A stretch of 64,000 nucleotides of DNA from Tritrichomonas musculus. Lineage: Eukaryota; Parabasalia; Tritrichomonadida; Tritrichomonadidae. The DNA lies in assembly GCA_039105265.1 (NCBI GenBank), contig JAPFFF010000051.1, positions 930,001 to 994,000 of the forward strand. Direction: 5' to 3'. Made by a program: the position numbers and the translations under genes. Below are positions 10,360-21,500 of this stretch, piece after piece. A model generated the notes under the pieces. That model was given only the letters and a program-made list of their open reading frames with translations. It was not told the DNA's origin and searched no databases. Within the stretch, counting starts at the first letter, position 1; each line of letters starts with the position of its first letter.

Positions 10360-11715
10360 TTAATTTGTATTTAGAACCTTTTGATTTTGATAATCCATAT
10401 TTTCATCGATCATTTGTTGTACTTCATCTATTTTTTGTTTAATTGTGTCCATTTTTACTTGCAATTCTGCGTTATCTTCATCTTCATTATTTTCTTCTTC
10501 TTCTGCATAATTATTTACGATCTGTAAGTTTTCGTCAATCATCTTTTGAGTTTCTTGAAGGTTTTGTTGGATTATTTTGAATTTTGCTAATCTTTCTGAT
10601 GCAACTTCTTTTTCATGTTGCTGTTGTTCTTGAGTGTTATAATTTAAAAGTTTAATGTTATCATCCATTTTTTGTTGAGTTGCAAGAAGGTTTTGTCGTG
10701 CTTTTTCTAATTTGGCTTCTCTAGCAATTTTGCATTCCAAAGAACGTTTTTTACTTTCTTCAGCACGAATATAGGCAAGTTTTTTGTTTTCTTCTATCTT
10801 TTGTTGTGTTTGTAGAAGATTCTCTTTGGCTTTATTCAATTTATCTAATCTTTTGGCTATTAACTTTTCATCACCTTCCTTTGCTAGTTTCATATTTTCA
10901 TCTATTTTCTTTTGAATTTCTTGTATTTGTTTTTCTGTTTGCTCAAATTGAGCTTGTAATTCTTTGTAAGATTCTGATTCATTTTGTTCCTCTTCCTCTG
11001 AGCGTAATATTGTAAGTTTTAGATTATCATCAATCATCTTCTGAGTTTCTTGAAGATTTTGTAAGATTTTTTCGAATTTTGCAAGTCTGTTTGTATTTAC
11101 TTCTTCAGTATTATTTAATTCTTCCTCTGCATTAAGATTTAAAAGACTTATATTATCCTCCATTTTCTTTTGTGTTGCAAGAAGATTTTGCCTTGCTTCT
11201 TGTAGTTTTGCCTGTCTTTTAGCTTTCTTTTCTAAAGCATGGATTTTTTTCTCATTTGTGTAAAGGTTAGATAATTTTATATTTTGGCTCATTTTATGGT
11301 TAGCATCCAAAAGGTTTTGTTTAGCTTTTGCCATTTTTTCCATTCTTTCTGTATTATAAACTGATATTATATTTTGAAGATCATTTGATCCAAATTCATC
11401 ATTTTTTGAGTCAGGTTTGAATGTAGATGCATTATCACCATATTTTTCATGCCAACATTTTTGAACGGCTTCTATGAAACTTTCGCGAAGAGCTGGAGTT
11501 GTTGTTGATTTGCACAGACAAATGAAAACTAATCCATTTTGTTCATTTAATGAATAAAAAACTCCTTGTTCTTGTTCAACGACAGAGTTTTCAAATTTGG
11601 GATCTATAAGTTGAAGCATCTTAAGTGCAATGAATCTTTGATTTCCCCTAATGACAGAATATTCTGCTAGTGGTGTATTATTAAAAGCTACTATAGCGTA
11701 TTGGAAGTTTGACAT
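10360..11715 (-). CDS. VAMP7-like longin protein with eight tandem R-SNARE-like half-motifs
   Basis: 451 residues. Residues 1 to about 120 read as a VAMP7-type longin domain (YAIVAFNNTPLAEYS, EQGVFYSLNEQNGLVFICL, then FIEAVQKCWHEKYG). Where VAMP7 has a single SNARE helix, this protein has eight units of about 43 residues, centred on MSQNIKL (142), MEDNISL (185), MIDDNLKL (227), IDENMKL (271), IEENKKL (307), MDDNIKL (350), MIDENLQ (392) and MIDENMD (435). Each resembles the N-terminal half of an R-SNARE motif around the conserved Asn. Seven residues after that Asn, where R-SNAREs carry the zero-layer Arg, the units have Y, N, R, G, R, N, Y and K. Blocks 172-242 and 338-410 are close copies, indicating stepwise duplication. 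There is no C-terminal membrane anchor, so it is unlikely to be a normal fusogenic SNARE; a trafficking regulator or tether is inferred. Confidence 0.8.
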   Translation of the reverse strand: MSNFQYAIVAFNNTPLAEYSVIRGNQRFIALKMLQLIDPKFENSVVEQEQGVFYSLNEQNGLVFICLCKSTTTPALRESFIEAVQKCWHEKYGDNASTFKPDSKNDEFGSNDLQNIISVYNTERMEKMAKAKQNLLDANHKMSQNIKLSNLYTNEKKIHALEKKAKRQAKLQEARQNLLATQKKMEDNISLLNLNAEEELNNTEEVNTNRLAKFEKILQNLQETQKMIDDNLKLTILRSEEEEQNESESYKELQAQFEQTEKQIQEIQKKIDENMKLAKEGDEKLIAKRLDKLNKAKENLLQTQQKIEENKKLAYIRAEESKKRSLECKIAREAKLEKARQNLLATQQKMDDNIKLLNYNTQEQQQHEKEVASERLAKFKIIQQNLQETQKMIDENLQIVNNYAEEEENNEDEDNAELQVKMDTIKQKIDEVQQMIDENMDYQNQKVLNTN

Positions 11716-12373
11716 ATTAAAATATAAAAAAGAATTTCATAAATATCGTCTAAAATTTTGAAGGTAACCAATAGATTCAATTTTTGAAAAACTAATATAT
11801 CTTTAGCATTTTTGGTTTGAATATTACATATATATTAATTTAGTATTTAAATTATAATTTTAAACTTAAAAAACTTTTATAAATATTAAATAATTCATAA
11901 TAAGAAAGATGAAGATAAAACTTATTTCATATCGGTAAAATCAGTGAAGTTAATAAAAATAATAGTATATTTTAACCAATTATGATTTTTTTATAGTTTT
12001 TGTATATAATATAAATGTCATAATATTATTAAAATCTAATTAATTCCTAAAAATATTATTATTACTTTGTTTTATCAATCAATATTGTTGAATATTATTT
12101 TCATAAATGCAACGATAAAATTGAATGCATAGAAAAAATATAAAAATGATTCAAATAAAGATTTTTCTCTCAAATTGATTGATAGAATTTTATTATTAAA
12201 ATAAATGTGTATATCTATATATGTGTTATATTCTATTGATTTAAAAAACTAAATATAGTATAATAAATCTAAAAAGTTATATATTCTAAAAATATAATTC
12301 TTTAAAAATATTTATGACATGATTTTTTACAATATATAATAACAATTAATAGCAATTTCAACTATCTGCATTC

Positions 12374-12409
<36 letters not shown>

Positions 12410-12749
12410 ATAAATGTTAAAAAAGGTAGAATATATGCCAAAAACAACATTATAGATTTTTTAAAATAACATATGAACAATGATTCATTGAATAGCACTG
12501 CCAATTCATTTTTAAAATGCTATTTAATGCTTGATCTCTCTATTATATTATTCTTAAATTGTCTCATAAAAATTTACTTTTTTTAAAGGCCGATTAAAAT
12601 TTGTATATATTGAAAAAAATGATCAAATTTTGAATTTACATTCACAACTTCTTTTAAACTTTAATTCAAATTTTTCTATTGTTTCTCTCAATACTTTTTA
12701 TGTAAATTGCAATTTACATAAAGCTTTTTCCGTTTTTATTTTTTATATT
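11716..12749. other. AT-rich intergenic region
   Basis: About 1 kb of very AT-rich DNA with short ambiguous frames only. It contains a TA microsatellite and nothing else I can support. Confidence 0.5.
12376..12405. repeat. (TA)n microsatellite
   Basis: About fifteen uninterrupted TA dinucleotides in the spacer upstream of the sialidase relic. Confidence 0.9.
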
Positions 12750-13633
12750 CCAAGGCTTCACTACTTCTGCTATTGAACAACCAATACATAAAAGGATTAT
12801 CGAATTCCAGCTATTGCATTTGCACCAAATAACAAGACGCTCGTTGCTTTAACAGACAAAAGATTGAGATCAATTATGGATCTTCCAGAAAAAATAGATA
12901 TTGTTGTTAAACTTAGCTATGATTTAGGTAAAATATGCTTTACGGAGCCTGTTGCCGAGATCCTCAACTTAAGAAATATTATTCAAATTTCATAACATCT
13001 GGATCTGGTCTAATGACAAGAAACGGATGAATGATGCTGGTTTGTGTAGCAAAAGAGTACAGCCAGAGTAAATTATGCCCACATGTTATTTATTCTGATG
13101 ACCATTGTAAAACTTGGAAAATGAGCCCATTTCGCGGTGTTGATGGGGAAGACGAATCAAAGCTTGTTGAATTAAACAATGGATCCATCATAATGGACAT
13201 AAGAACTAATGGAAAAAGAAGATTTACAATATCAAACGATAATGGTATTTCATGGGGACCCCCCTATTCGCAACCCGAGCTCGTTGATCCAGCATGCAAT
13301 GGGGAAATTATGCGTTATACTTCGACACTAGATGGTAATGATAAAAATCGTTTGATTCATACAAGTCTTTATAGTAATAGTGGCCGTAAGAATTTGACAA
13401 TAATGATTAGCTATAATGAAGGCCAAACTTGGAAATATAAAAAAGTCATTGAACCTAGTTGGTGCATTAATTCTGCTGTTACAACATCACCCCATGATGG
13501 CAAAATTCATGTTTATTGGGAGAAAAGTATTGACAATACTGTCGAATCAGGCGTTGATATGATATTTAGTACTTTGACTCTTGAATGGATTACAGATGGT
13601 GAGGATTCATGGACACCACCGAAGAAAAGTTAA
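12750..13633 (+). pseudogene. Decayed sialidase (GH33-type, BNR/Asp-box)
   Basis: Three Asp-box motifs are visible in the open part from 13031: SDDHCKTW, SNDNGISW and SYNEGQTW, spaced as in the blades of a sialidase beta-propeller. Upstream, from about 12801, another frame carries RIPAIAFAPNNKTLVALTDK, the sialidase motif with the substrate-binding Arg of the FRIP box. The parts are no longer in one frame and no intact start is visible, so the gene is broken (at least one break, probably more). Intact trichomonad sialidases are surface or secreted enzymes that remove terminal sialic acid from host glycans. The visible part is about 270 codons, shorter than a typical complete enzyme, and it stands alone between empty spacers. 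The family is confident and loss of function is likely. Confidence 0.8.
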
Positions 13634-16600
13634 CTTTAATATATATTTTTAATTCAATTGTAATATTTACTGTATGTTAAAATATTGCTTATTTTTTTTT
13701 TTTTTTTTTTTTTCAATATTTTAATTTTATTTGTTTCAAAAGGGGAATTTTTGCCTCAATTTTTTTTGTTTAAAAAAATGAAGATATACAAATAAATATA
13801 AAATATTTTAAAATATATTTATATAATATAAAATATATAATGGAACTTAAAATATATATTGAATAAAATATCTATTAATAATCTTTTATTTCAAGATTTT
13901 TTATACAATTAAGTGTTTTTTGACACATAGAAATACATTTAGTAATCCATAATTAATATAATTATAAAAATATTTATATTAATTTCAATGAGAATAAATA
14001 AAGAATACTCATCGTAGGAATAAAAAGATAATTCAATATATAATATTTCTGAGTAAGATTATTCAAAAAAAAATTTGAACTATTTCCAAATAACTTTTTG
14101 ATATAAAATCTTTATTTTTTGAAAGCTAATAATTTTTATTTTAAAACTTTTTCAATTATTACTTTTTTATTTTCCAAAAAATTGAATATTTCCGAAACAA
14201 CTTTTTGTATATATAATATGATTTGGAAATATTAATTTTTTTAAAGAATTATTTATCAGTTTTGGCTGAAAATGCAGAAAAATTAATATTCCAGTTCAAT
14301 GATTTCGTTTCACTCGAAAAAAAACCAACTTTTATATAAACTTTAGTATTGAATTGTTATTTAAAATATGCATAATTCTTTTTCAAAATCCACTTATTTC
14401 CGCATTTAAAAGATTCAATATCATATTATACAACTCAATGGACAATAAATTTGCAAATTAAAAATCAAAAATTGGAAACATTAATTATAATTTATCTGAA
14501 ATATTAAATTTTAATGTAAACGAATAATAAATAATTGTTTTAAACGCATATTTAATTGAATTACTGATTCTTTTTTTTAACAAATATTTTTTGTTTATCA
14601 AAATAATGATTTTTTATTAAACATGGGTGGGACACTCTTTTTTTGACCTCAAAAAGTTTCAAAATCTCTTCGAATTTTAGGTTTTATTTGGTGATTTTAA
14701 TAAATTTTCTTACCCATTTAATAATCTTTAAATTGGTCATTGAAACCAATCAAAAAACTTAATATTCATCGAGTTTTTTTTGACTTCACATACTAATAGA
14801 TCTCTCTTCGTAAGAGATATCCTTCAAAACTACTAATACTATTTGATTTTATATATATGCATTATACATTATAAAACATAAATATTTATAATTACTTTGC
14901 CGTTAGTCCAAAAAAGTTAATATAATAATTATTTTTAAGTTTTTTCGATACATGATCTTTTCTAACTTTTTATTTTGTAATATTCGATTTCTTCTTTTAA
15001 TGCTCAATAAAATGATATATTTTGTTTGAACATAACTTCAAAGATAAAGTTTAGTTTGAAAAATGAATTCAAAAAGTTGAATTAATAAACGGAATGATTC
15101 AATTTTCGGCGGTTAGAAAATTAATTTTAAACGATCAAACTCAATATTTTTGCTTTAAAATATATTATAAGAATAGGGAATATTATTTAAAATGAGGTTC
15201 GGCCATTTATAAAATCAAAAAATTCAAAATGACCATTTTTTACCCAAATTATTTTTTATGGAAAATAAAATGCGATTATCTAAGTCACCTTTGATGATTT
15301 TGATTTTTTAAATAGTAAATTATATGTAGCTATTAAAAATCTATCTAAATATAAAATAACTGGAAAAAGTCTTGGATGGCTTACACATTATTAAACAAAA
15401 AATACGTTATCTACTCATTAAATAACGTTTTTTCTTAAAATGCAGATACTATTAATTTAATGCATATCTTACTTTAGGTTTAATATTTTATAAAAATAAT
15501 TAATATATATAAATTGAGTATATATATAAGTATTATTATATGATATTTTTTTAATTACTCTATTTAATAAAAAGATATAAAAAGGGTTCTACTTTTGGCG
15601 GTTATCATATTCTAAAATTATAAAAAATTAATAATAAATTATATTGGCATTATCAATAGCATGATGCAATTTTAAATATGAAGCCGATTCTATTAGCCAA
15701 AATAGAGATATTTCACTAAAAAAAATAAAAACTGAAAAAGTTTAACTTTTGAAAGGTGAAAATATTTTTGAGTTCTTATCTAATTTCCACTATTCAAAGA
15801 GATTTTGGGAATTTGTAAATATCCAAATATATAAATATTTTATAACCTTCATATCATATATTCTTTTTTCATAATTTTATTTACATATTTTAAATTAATT
15901 AAAAAGTAATTAATTGAATATCGTATAAGATAATATTATTTATGAAAAATAAAATTGAATTAATACGTTATTATAATCAATTCTCAATTGTGATATACAA
16001 ATAAACTGAGTTAAAATGTTAAAATATATTTTATAATAATATAAATGTGATTTATAATATTTATAGTAAATTCATTATCATTAATATGAGGATAATACTG
16101 ATATATTATCAAAAAAATAAGCATTTGTTAATAAAAATAATATATTTTCAAAATTCTGATGTTATCAAAATAATTTTTTCAAAAACTAGCTTTTAGTTCA
16201 ATTTTAAATTCAAAATTTTTATTTAGAAAAAACAATAATTTCTTGAATATCAATAATATATTGTATTAAAAATTATTATTATATTTCTAAGCTACATATA
16301 AATAATGTGAATAGTAAATCATTTAAGAAAATACCTCAAGTAGCATAATAAAAACACTATTTTTAATGTTTTTTGGAATAAATAATGAATTTTTTAATTT
16401 TTAAGATATAATAAATGAATCCGAATTCTATTTAATATTGAATTAAAAATTTATTAATTAAAAAGAATATTTAAATTTTAAGATATTATTATTTTTCATT
16501 CTAAAAAAATTTGAGATGGTCGACCCCTTTTATATAAACATATTATTCGAATTCATTTGAGAATAAAAAATTAAAATTGAATAAAAAATAAGGATTTGTA

Positions 16601-16841
16601 TCAAAAAGTTTAAATTTTTGAATGAAAAACATCTTTTTTATCATATCTTTTTTTTGCTACGATAAATTTTTTTTATTACTAATTAACATTTTATCAGAAT
16701 TGAAAATTAAAATTATTTATCATATATAAAAATCACAAATCCAAATTTGAAAAAAATCTCAAATCGGTTCCACTTTTTGTTTCATTAATGATTACATTTT
16801 GGTCTTATTGAATTAAAAATGATCGTTCTATATATAAAAAA
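13634..16841. other. Long AT-rich gene-free region
   Basis: 3.2 kb with no coding frame that I can support on either strand. It starts with a 22-base T run (13692-13713). Near 14629 is one of three dispersed copies of a GGTGGG(A/C)CAC plus T-run word. The rest is low-complexity AT sequence. Confidence 0.6.
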
Positions 16842-17816
16842 ATGGATAGTATGTCCATTGAAAATGGATTATCTTTTGAATTGAACAATCAAGATTTAAC
16901 TGCAAAAGTTACAATATCACCGAATACAGTTGATAATGTTTTTATTTCGCATTCATTATCTTTTAAAAATCATAAATATAATGTCATAGCAATCAATGAA
17001 AATTCTTTCAAAAATAACTCAAAAATTAAATCTATATCATTTGATAACAACTCAGAATTAAGTTTAATTGGAAAATACTCATTTTTTAATTCTTCTCTTT
17101 CATCAATAACTATACCGTCAAGTGTCACTCAAATTGAGGAATCGTGTTTTCAAGAATGCATTCATCTCAAAACGATTAATTTCGCAGCACATTCACAATT
17201 AAAAAAAATTGGAAAAAAATCATTTTCAAAATCATCAATAAAAGAGATAACAATTCCATCAAGTGTCATTCAAATCGATGAAGGTTCATTTGAACAATGT
17301 ATCAAACTCAAATCAGTCGAATTCTTGCCAAATTCCCAGCTTAATTCAATAAATAAAAGTGCTTTCAGTGAAACTTCAATTTCAATGATCGTTATTCCCT
17401 CAAATGTTGAGAAAATCAGCAGTTATGCCTTCTCAAAATGCATGAATCTTCAATCAGTTGAATTTGAATCGAATTCAAGGCTTTCCTCAATTGAAGAATG
17501 CGCTTTTGAAGAGACAAATATAAATTCAATGATAGTTCCCTCAAAAGTTGATCGTATTTTCACACAAACTTTTGACACTTGTACAAATTTGTTTGCAATC
17601 GAGTTCTTGGGATCTTCTCTCTCTTTCGATGATTTTTGCTTCGATAAATCAAATAGTTTTCAAATTGCTTCTTTGCCAAACGCTGATGAAGTTACTTTAA
17701 CAAGATATGCGTTCGTTGGCGCATCGGCCAGCTTCATGTTTTATGTTAAGCCGAATTCTAAAATTAATAGGAAAGATGGAAATCATCCTAAAAAATATTT
17801 ATGTGAAATTCAATAA
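16842..17816 (+). CDS. BspA-like leucine-rich repeat protein (LRR_5 type)
   Basis: 324 residues, beginning at an ATG that follows a CCACTTTTTG / TCATTAA stretch 45-70 bases upstream. After a short N-terminal strand region (about 1-50), residues 50-280 hold consecutive Treponema BspA-type repeats of about 23 residues. The consensus seen is S(I/M)xIPSxVxxIxxxxFxxCxxL, for example SSITIPSSVTQIEESCFQEC and KEITIPSSVIQIDEGSFEQC. It has no signal peptide, transmembrane segment or GPI-type tail, unlike the surface-anchored members of this very large trichomonad family, so a cytosolic or non-classically exported protein is possible. BspA repeats are generally protein-binding solenoids used for adhesion; the ligand cannot be inferred. 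Confidence 0.9.
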   Translation: MDSMSIENGLSFELNNQDLTAKVTISPNTVDNVFISHSLSFKNHKYNVIAINENSFKNNSKIKSISFDNNSELSLIGKYSFFNSSLSSITIPSSVTQIEESCFQECIHLKTINFAAHSQLKKIGKKSFSKSSIKEITIPSSVIQIDEGSFEQCIKLKSVEFLPNSQLNSINKSAFSETSISMIVIPSNVEKISSYAFSKCMNLQSVEFESNSRLSSIEECAFEETNINSMIVPSKVDRIFTQTFDTCTNLFAIEFLGSSLSFDDFCFDKSNSFQIASLPNADEVTLTRYAFVGASASFMFYVKPNSKINRKDGNHPKKYLCEIQ

Positions 17817-17827
17817 CTTTTCTAGTA

Positions 17828-17924
17828 CAGGCTGCGCATTTCAAATCGGCCCTTTTTAGCACTTTTGAAGGTCAATTTAAGGTCAAATATCCGTTAAAAG
17901 GGCCGATTTGAAATGCACAGACTG
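17828..17924. mobile_element. 97-bp MITE with TA target-site duplication (mariner-like ends)
   Basis: Begins CAGGCTGCGCATTTCAAATC and ends with its inverted copy. The inverted repeats are about 29 bp with two mismatches and a one-base indel, and the element is flanked by TA on both sides (17826-17827 and 17925-17926). CAG ends plus a TA duplication suggest a Tc1/mariner-mobilised MITE. It sits 11 bases after the BspA stop codon. It has no coding capacity. Confidence 0.75.
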
Positions 17925-18096
17925 TAATGTTTTCTGGTTAAATGAAGCTTGTAATTAGATAGCGCAGAATAAAATGTTTTTTGATCAGACACATTTTTTG
18001 AATTCTTTATCTTTTTTATTCAAATTCTAAAATAGGCCTAAACTTTTTCCGAAAAAAACAACATTGAATTTAAATTCAATGAGTATTTATAAGTTG

Positions 18097-18299
18097 TTTG
18101 AGAGAAAGAAATTCAAAAAATTGAAAACTCTCAAAAAAAATAATCTTAAATAAATGCTGGATAAAATAGAATCTTTTTATATTTTTACATAATTTTTACC
18201 TAGTCGAGACCTCGTGGCTAGCGGTAAAAATAGTATCATGTATTTTAGATTATTTTTTCTGAGAATTTCCGACTTTTTGAATTTCACTCTCTCTCAAAA
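18097..18299. repeat. 203-bp inverted-repeat element
   Basis: Arms of about 48 bp (18097-18145 and 18248-18299, roughly 85% identical) start TTTGAGAGA on each side and enclose an unrelated core containing TCGAGACCTCGTGGCTAGCG. I see no clear target duplication. It is probably a MITE remnant. Confidence 0.6.
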
Positions 18300-18387
18300 G
18301 TACACTAATTTTAGAATGAATCTCAAATTGCATTTCAAAGTCGTGTGAAAGATTTATTAGATAAATCTTATCCAAACATGATAATTA

Positions 18388-18460
18388 TGGTCTTTCACAA
18401 ATCAGATTGATTGACTCAATTACCATTTTGATTTCAAAAAATCAGATTTGTGAAAGACCA
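18388..18460. repeat. 73-bp hairpin repeat
   Basis: TGGTCTTTCACAAATC at the left and its exact inverse at the right, extending to about 20 bp with one mismatch, around a short loop. It looks like a small MITE or a foldback remnant. Confidence 0.65.
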
Positions 18461-18479
18461 CAAATATCAGTTATTATTA

Positions 18480-18900
18480 TCAAAATGAGCAATTACTTAA
18501 ATCATTAGTATTCATTTCAACCTCAAATGCAGTCTCTCCATCTTGATAATAAAAGAATTATTCAACAAGTTCAACCGCATATTTCGACCAAACAGTATTA
18601 AATGAAGAATCGACTTGTGCTGTCCGGCACTCAAATTTTATCAAAATTGTGAGTCATTAAAATACTATCAACTTCTTTAGCATCTCGATCCATTTCTATT
18701 TAATTGATTTCTAAGTTTCTTTGAGTTCTATTGAAATAACTCAACTCCAAAATTGCGAACCTTGTCATTGAAGCAAAAAAATTGAAAATTCTGGTGGAGG
18801 CACTTAAAATTTTTTTGTTTAAACATAAATCAGATTTTTTTGTTGTGTGTATGTTTCTTAAACAAATAATTTTAAATGATTGTGCAGACATTTTTACTAA
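18480..18900 (-). pseudogene. Decayed coding remnant of unknown identity
   Basis: Several short minus-strand stretches read like protein, including VPPPEFSIFCFNDKVRNFG, DRDAKEVDSILMTHNFDKI and SSFNTVWSKYAVELVE. They lie in different frames with stops between them, just downstream of the tandem pseudokinase gene. I do not recognise the family, and each stretch is short enough that chance cannot be excluded. Confidence 0.35.
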
Positions 18901-18923
18901 TAACATATCCATTTGTCACTTTA

Positions 18924-21500
18924 TTATGGCCTATAAATTGTAATGTTTCCATTTGATTCTTTATTAATTCTAATATCTTTATCAAAAAAACCTTTTCTAA
19001 TATACTCTTGTATCATTAATTGGACATTTTTGATCTTTAAATTATCTCCAAAAGGTTGGTAATTTGAGTTTTTCACAATAAATTCTATCTGCCTTTTGTA
19101 ATCATCATTATAGTTTTCGCCAATTCTCAAGACCAATTGTCTTGATGATTTTTTCCGTAGTCCATTCAGATGGCAATAATTATGCCAAACTTTTTTTTGA
19201 GATTTAATGTATTCGTCAATTTTATTTATTCTAGATGCAGAAAGGTTTTTGCATTTAATATTTTGTGAATCAGTTTTATCTATGACTTGAAAACTGTTTT
19301 TTTTATTATTATTTACATAACAATTGTGATTCGAAATAAAATCAATTCTTTCATTGTTTAGTACTTTCCAAATCAAATCGAATTTTGATATGTAGTTCAA
19401 ATTATTATTGGCCAAATTTGAATCAAGTTCAAACTTTTGTCTTGAATTCAATTTATGATAAACAGAATCATAAATTCTTTGTGAAATTAAAGAACCTTTT
19501 TTATATACATTTTCAAGTTCGTTAAACTTGAAATCATTTATTTGATTATTGTTTAAAATGATATTTTGATATTTTTTTGAGATAATTTCTGATATTTCCT
19601 TAAATGATTTCCTTTGTACTGGATTTATATTTAAACACGATTCAAGAAGAGGAATCAAATCATCTTCTTTCCTCCCAGTTTTTACAGGACATTTTCGTTT
19701 TTTTAATAACAGTTTATATTTTTCTTTTTGTGATAAATTATTTAAATAAGATCCTGGTTGAACTTCAAAAAATAATTCTAGAATGAAAACACCAAAAGAA
19801 TAAACAAGACTTTTTTCATTACTAACATTATTAAATCCAGAAGAAATAATTTCAGGAGCCAAATATGAATTATTATAATTATTTTCATCTGAAAAATCTA
19901 TTTCAAAATCAATGAAATTTGTTTTACAATTTATCAATTTAAATGTGCTCAAATGCGCATTGAAATTTTCATCAATAAATACATCTTGGCTATTGAAACA
20001 TTCTAATGTGTAATCATTAATATGAATAATTGATAATGCTTTAGAAACTTGAAGAAGCCATCTTATTTTATCATCAAATGAGATCTTTTTTGTCGATATA
20101 TTATTGTGCAATAAATTGTATATATTTAAAAATGGATAAAATGTCATTTCATATGGATACTTATGGTAATAACAATGAACAAATAAAGGATCATTGTTAA
20201 AGTTTTTAGAATAGTCTGGATTTATCGAGATATATTTATTGAGAACAAATATTATTGACTGGCTCTGTTCATAAATTTTTATATCGAAAGAATGATTGTT
20301 GCTCATGTTATCAATAGTAAATAAACTCAAACATTTTGAAAAAATATCTAAGTTGTTATTTACAATTCTTTTTATGCATAATTCCATTATATCATATTTG
20401 TTATCTTCTGTTTTTAAATCGTCATACATTGTTTTTAAATGCTCTGGAAGGATGTTTCTGCAATTTTCTAAAATCAATTCACATTCTCTTTTGATAGCTT
20501 TTCCAAATGATGTATCTCTGGCTAAATTAATAAAGTTAGGAATGTCTGATATTTTAAAAGGTTCAATATTATTGTTATTTGAATTATCACGTATTTCTTT
20601 TGCTAAAATTTTTAAAATCTCTCCAAATAATTGATTGACATTCACATCACTTTTTATATTAAATTTGCCAATAACCCATTTTTTGAATTCATGATAATCG
20701 ACACCATCAAGACAATTTTCTTCTTGTAGTAAAAAATGAATTATTTTACTTAAGAGCGGCCTTTCGGATGGATTTTTACTTAATGATTTACAAATGATAT
20801 CTTGAAGGGAGCATTTTGGTATACATTTGGTTACAATTTGATATTGTTGTTCTTCCCATTCTTGTTTTGATTTATTTTTGAGAATTTGTAAATGTGAATT
20901 TAAACAGCCACTATTTAAAAGATTAATCATTAATAAAGCAAGCCAAAAAACATATTTTTTTTCTAAATCTATTGTTTTTTCTTGATTTTCATATTTTCCA
21001 TCTTTGTTAAAGTATTCAGGCTGTTTATAATAATAATATTCACTAATTTTGGTTGATTCTTCAGTGATATCTTTTGCTAAATTTGATATTCGAGCTTCTA
21101 ATTTGGAATCTAAAAATATTGATATTGGAAGTATTTGAGTATCAATACTGTTTTTAGCGAGAATATAAAGTCCACATGTAATAGAAAATATCCATTTGAA
21201 AATCAAAGATTTATCTTTTGCAAAAAAATCAGCTTTTTCATATTCAAAATCTATTATGGAAGAAATTTTAATTGGGTAAAAAACAAAGCGATTTCTAGGA
21301 TTAATGAAGTTAATAAAAAATTGCATTTGTTCTTGAGTCATCTTTGATATTTTTTCTTTAAAATTTCCAAAATGATCTGGTTCATTATCAGATATGATTT
21401 CTGGTTCATAATACAAGTCACATTTTGTTGGGTCGATACATGATTTCATAGAAGCACAATAATTTTTTGAAAAAAATGTGTTCAGATCTATATTAATCAT
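18924..21500 (-). CDS. Tandem pseudokinase with a possible Smr-like C-terminus
   Basis: 858 residues starting at an ATG in an uninterrupted frame. Two kinase-like C-lobes are visible. In module 1 (about 80-270) the HRD position reads DTQ (120-122), the DFG position reads NLA (140-142), and the C-lobe end KSLSKNPSERP is recognisable. In module 2 (about 395-660) HRD and DFG are replaced (about 490 and 518), but APE (YLAPEIISSG) and the YSFGVFILELF helix are kept. Neither module has a glycine-rich loop or a clear catalytic Asp, so both should be inactive as kinases and may act as scaffolds or regulators. The last 100 residues (HLNGLRKKSSRQLVLRIG, then a final ITIYRP strand) faintly resemble an Smr nuclease-like fold; this is only a suggestion. 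Confidence 0.75.
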   Translation of the reverse strand: MINIDLNTFFSKNYCASMKSCIDPTKCDLYYEPEIISDNEPDHFGNFKEKISKMTQEQMQFFINFINPRNRFVFYPIKISSIIDFEYEKADFFAKDKSLIFKWIFSITCGLYILAKNSIDTQILPISIFLDSKLEARISNLAKDITEESTKISEYYYYKQPEYFNKDGKYENQEKTIDLEKKYVFWLALLMINLLNSGCLNSHLQILKNKSKQEWEEQQYQIVTKCIPKCSLQDIICKSLSKNPSERPLLSKIIHFLLQEENCLDGVDYHEFKKWVIGKFNIKSDVNVNQLFGEILKILAKEIRDNSNNNNIEPFKISDIPNFINLARDTSFGKAIKRECELILENCRNILPEHLKTMYDDLKTEDNKYDIMELCIKRIVNNNLDIFSKCLSLFTIDNMSNNHSFDIKIYEQSQSIIFVLNKYISINPDYSKNFNNDPLFVHCYYHKYPYEMTFYPFLNIYNLLHNNISTKKISFDDKIRWLLQVSKALSIIHINDYTLECFNSQDVFIDENFNAHLSTFKLINCKTNFIDFEIDFSDENNYNNSYLAPEIISSGFNNVSNEKSLVYSFGVFILELFFEVQPGSYLNNLSQKEKYKLLLKKRKCPVKTGRKEDDLIPLLESCLNINPVQRKSFKEISEIISKKYQNIILNNNQINDFKFNELENVYKKGSLISQRIYDSVYHKLNSRQKFELDSNLANNNLNYISKFDLIWKVLNNERIDFISNHNCYVNNNKKNSFQVIDKTDSQNIKCKNLSASRINKIDEYIKSQKKVWHNYCHLNGLRKKSSRQLVLRIGENYNDDYKRQIEFIVKNSNYQPFGDNLKIKNVQLMIQEYIRKGFFDKDIRINKESNGNITIYRP

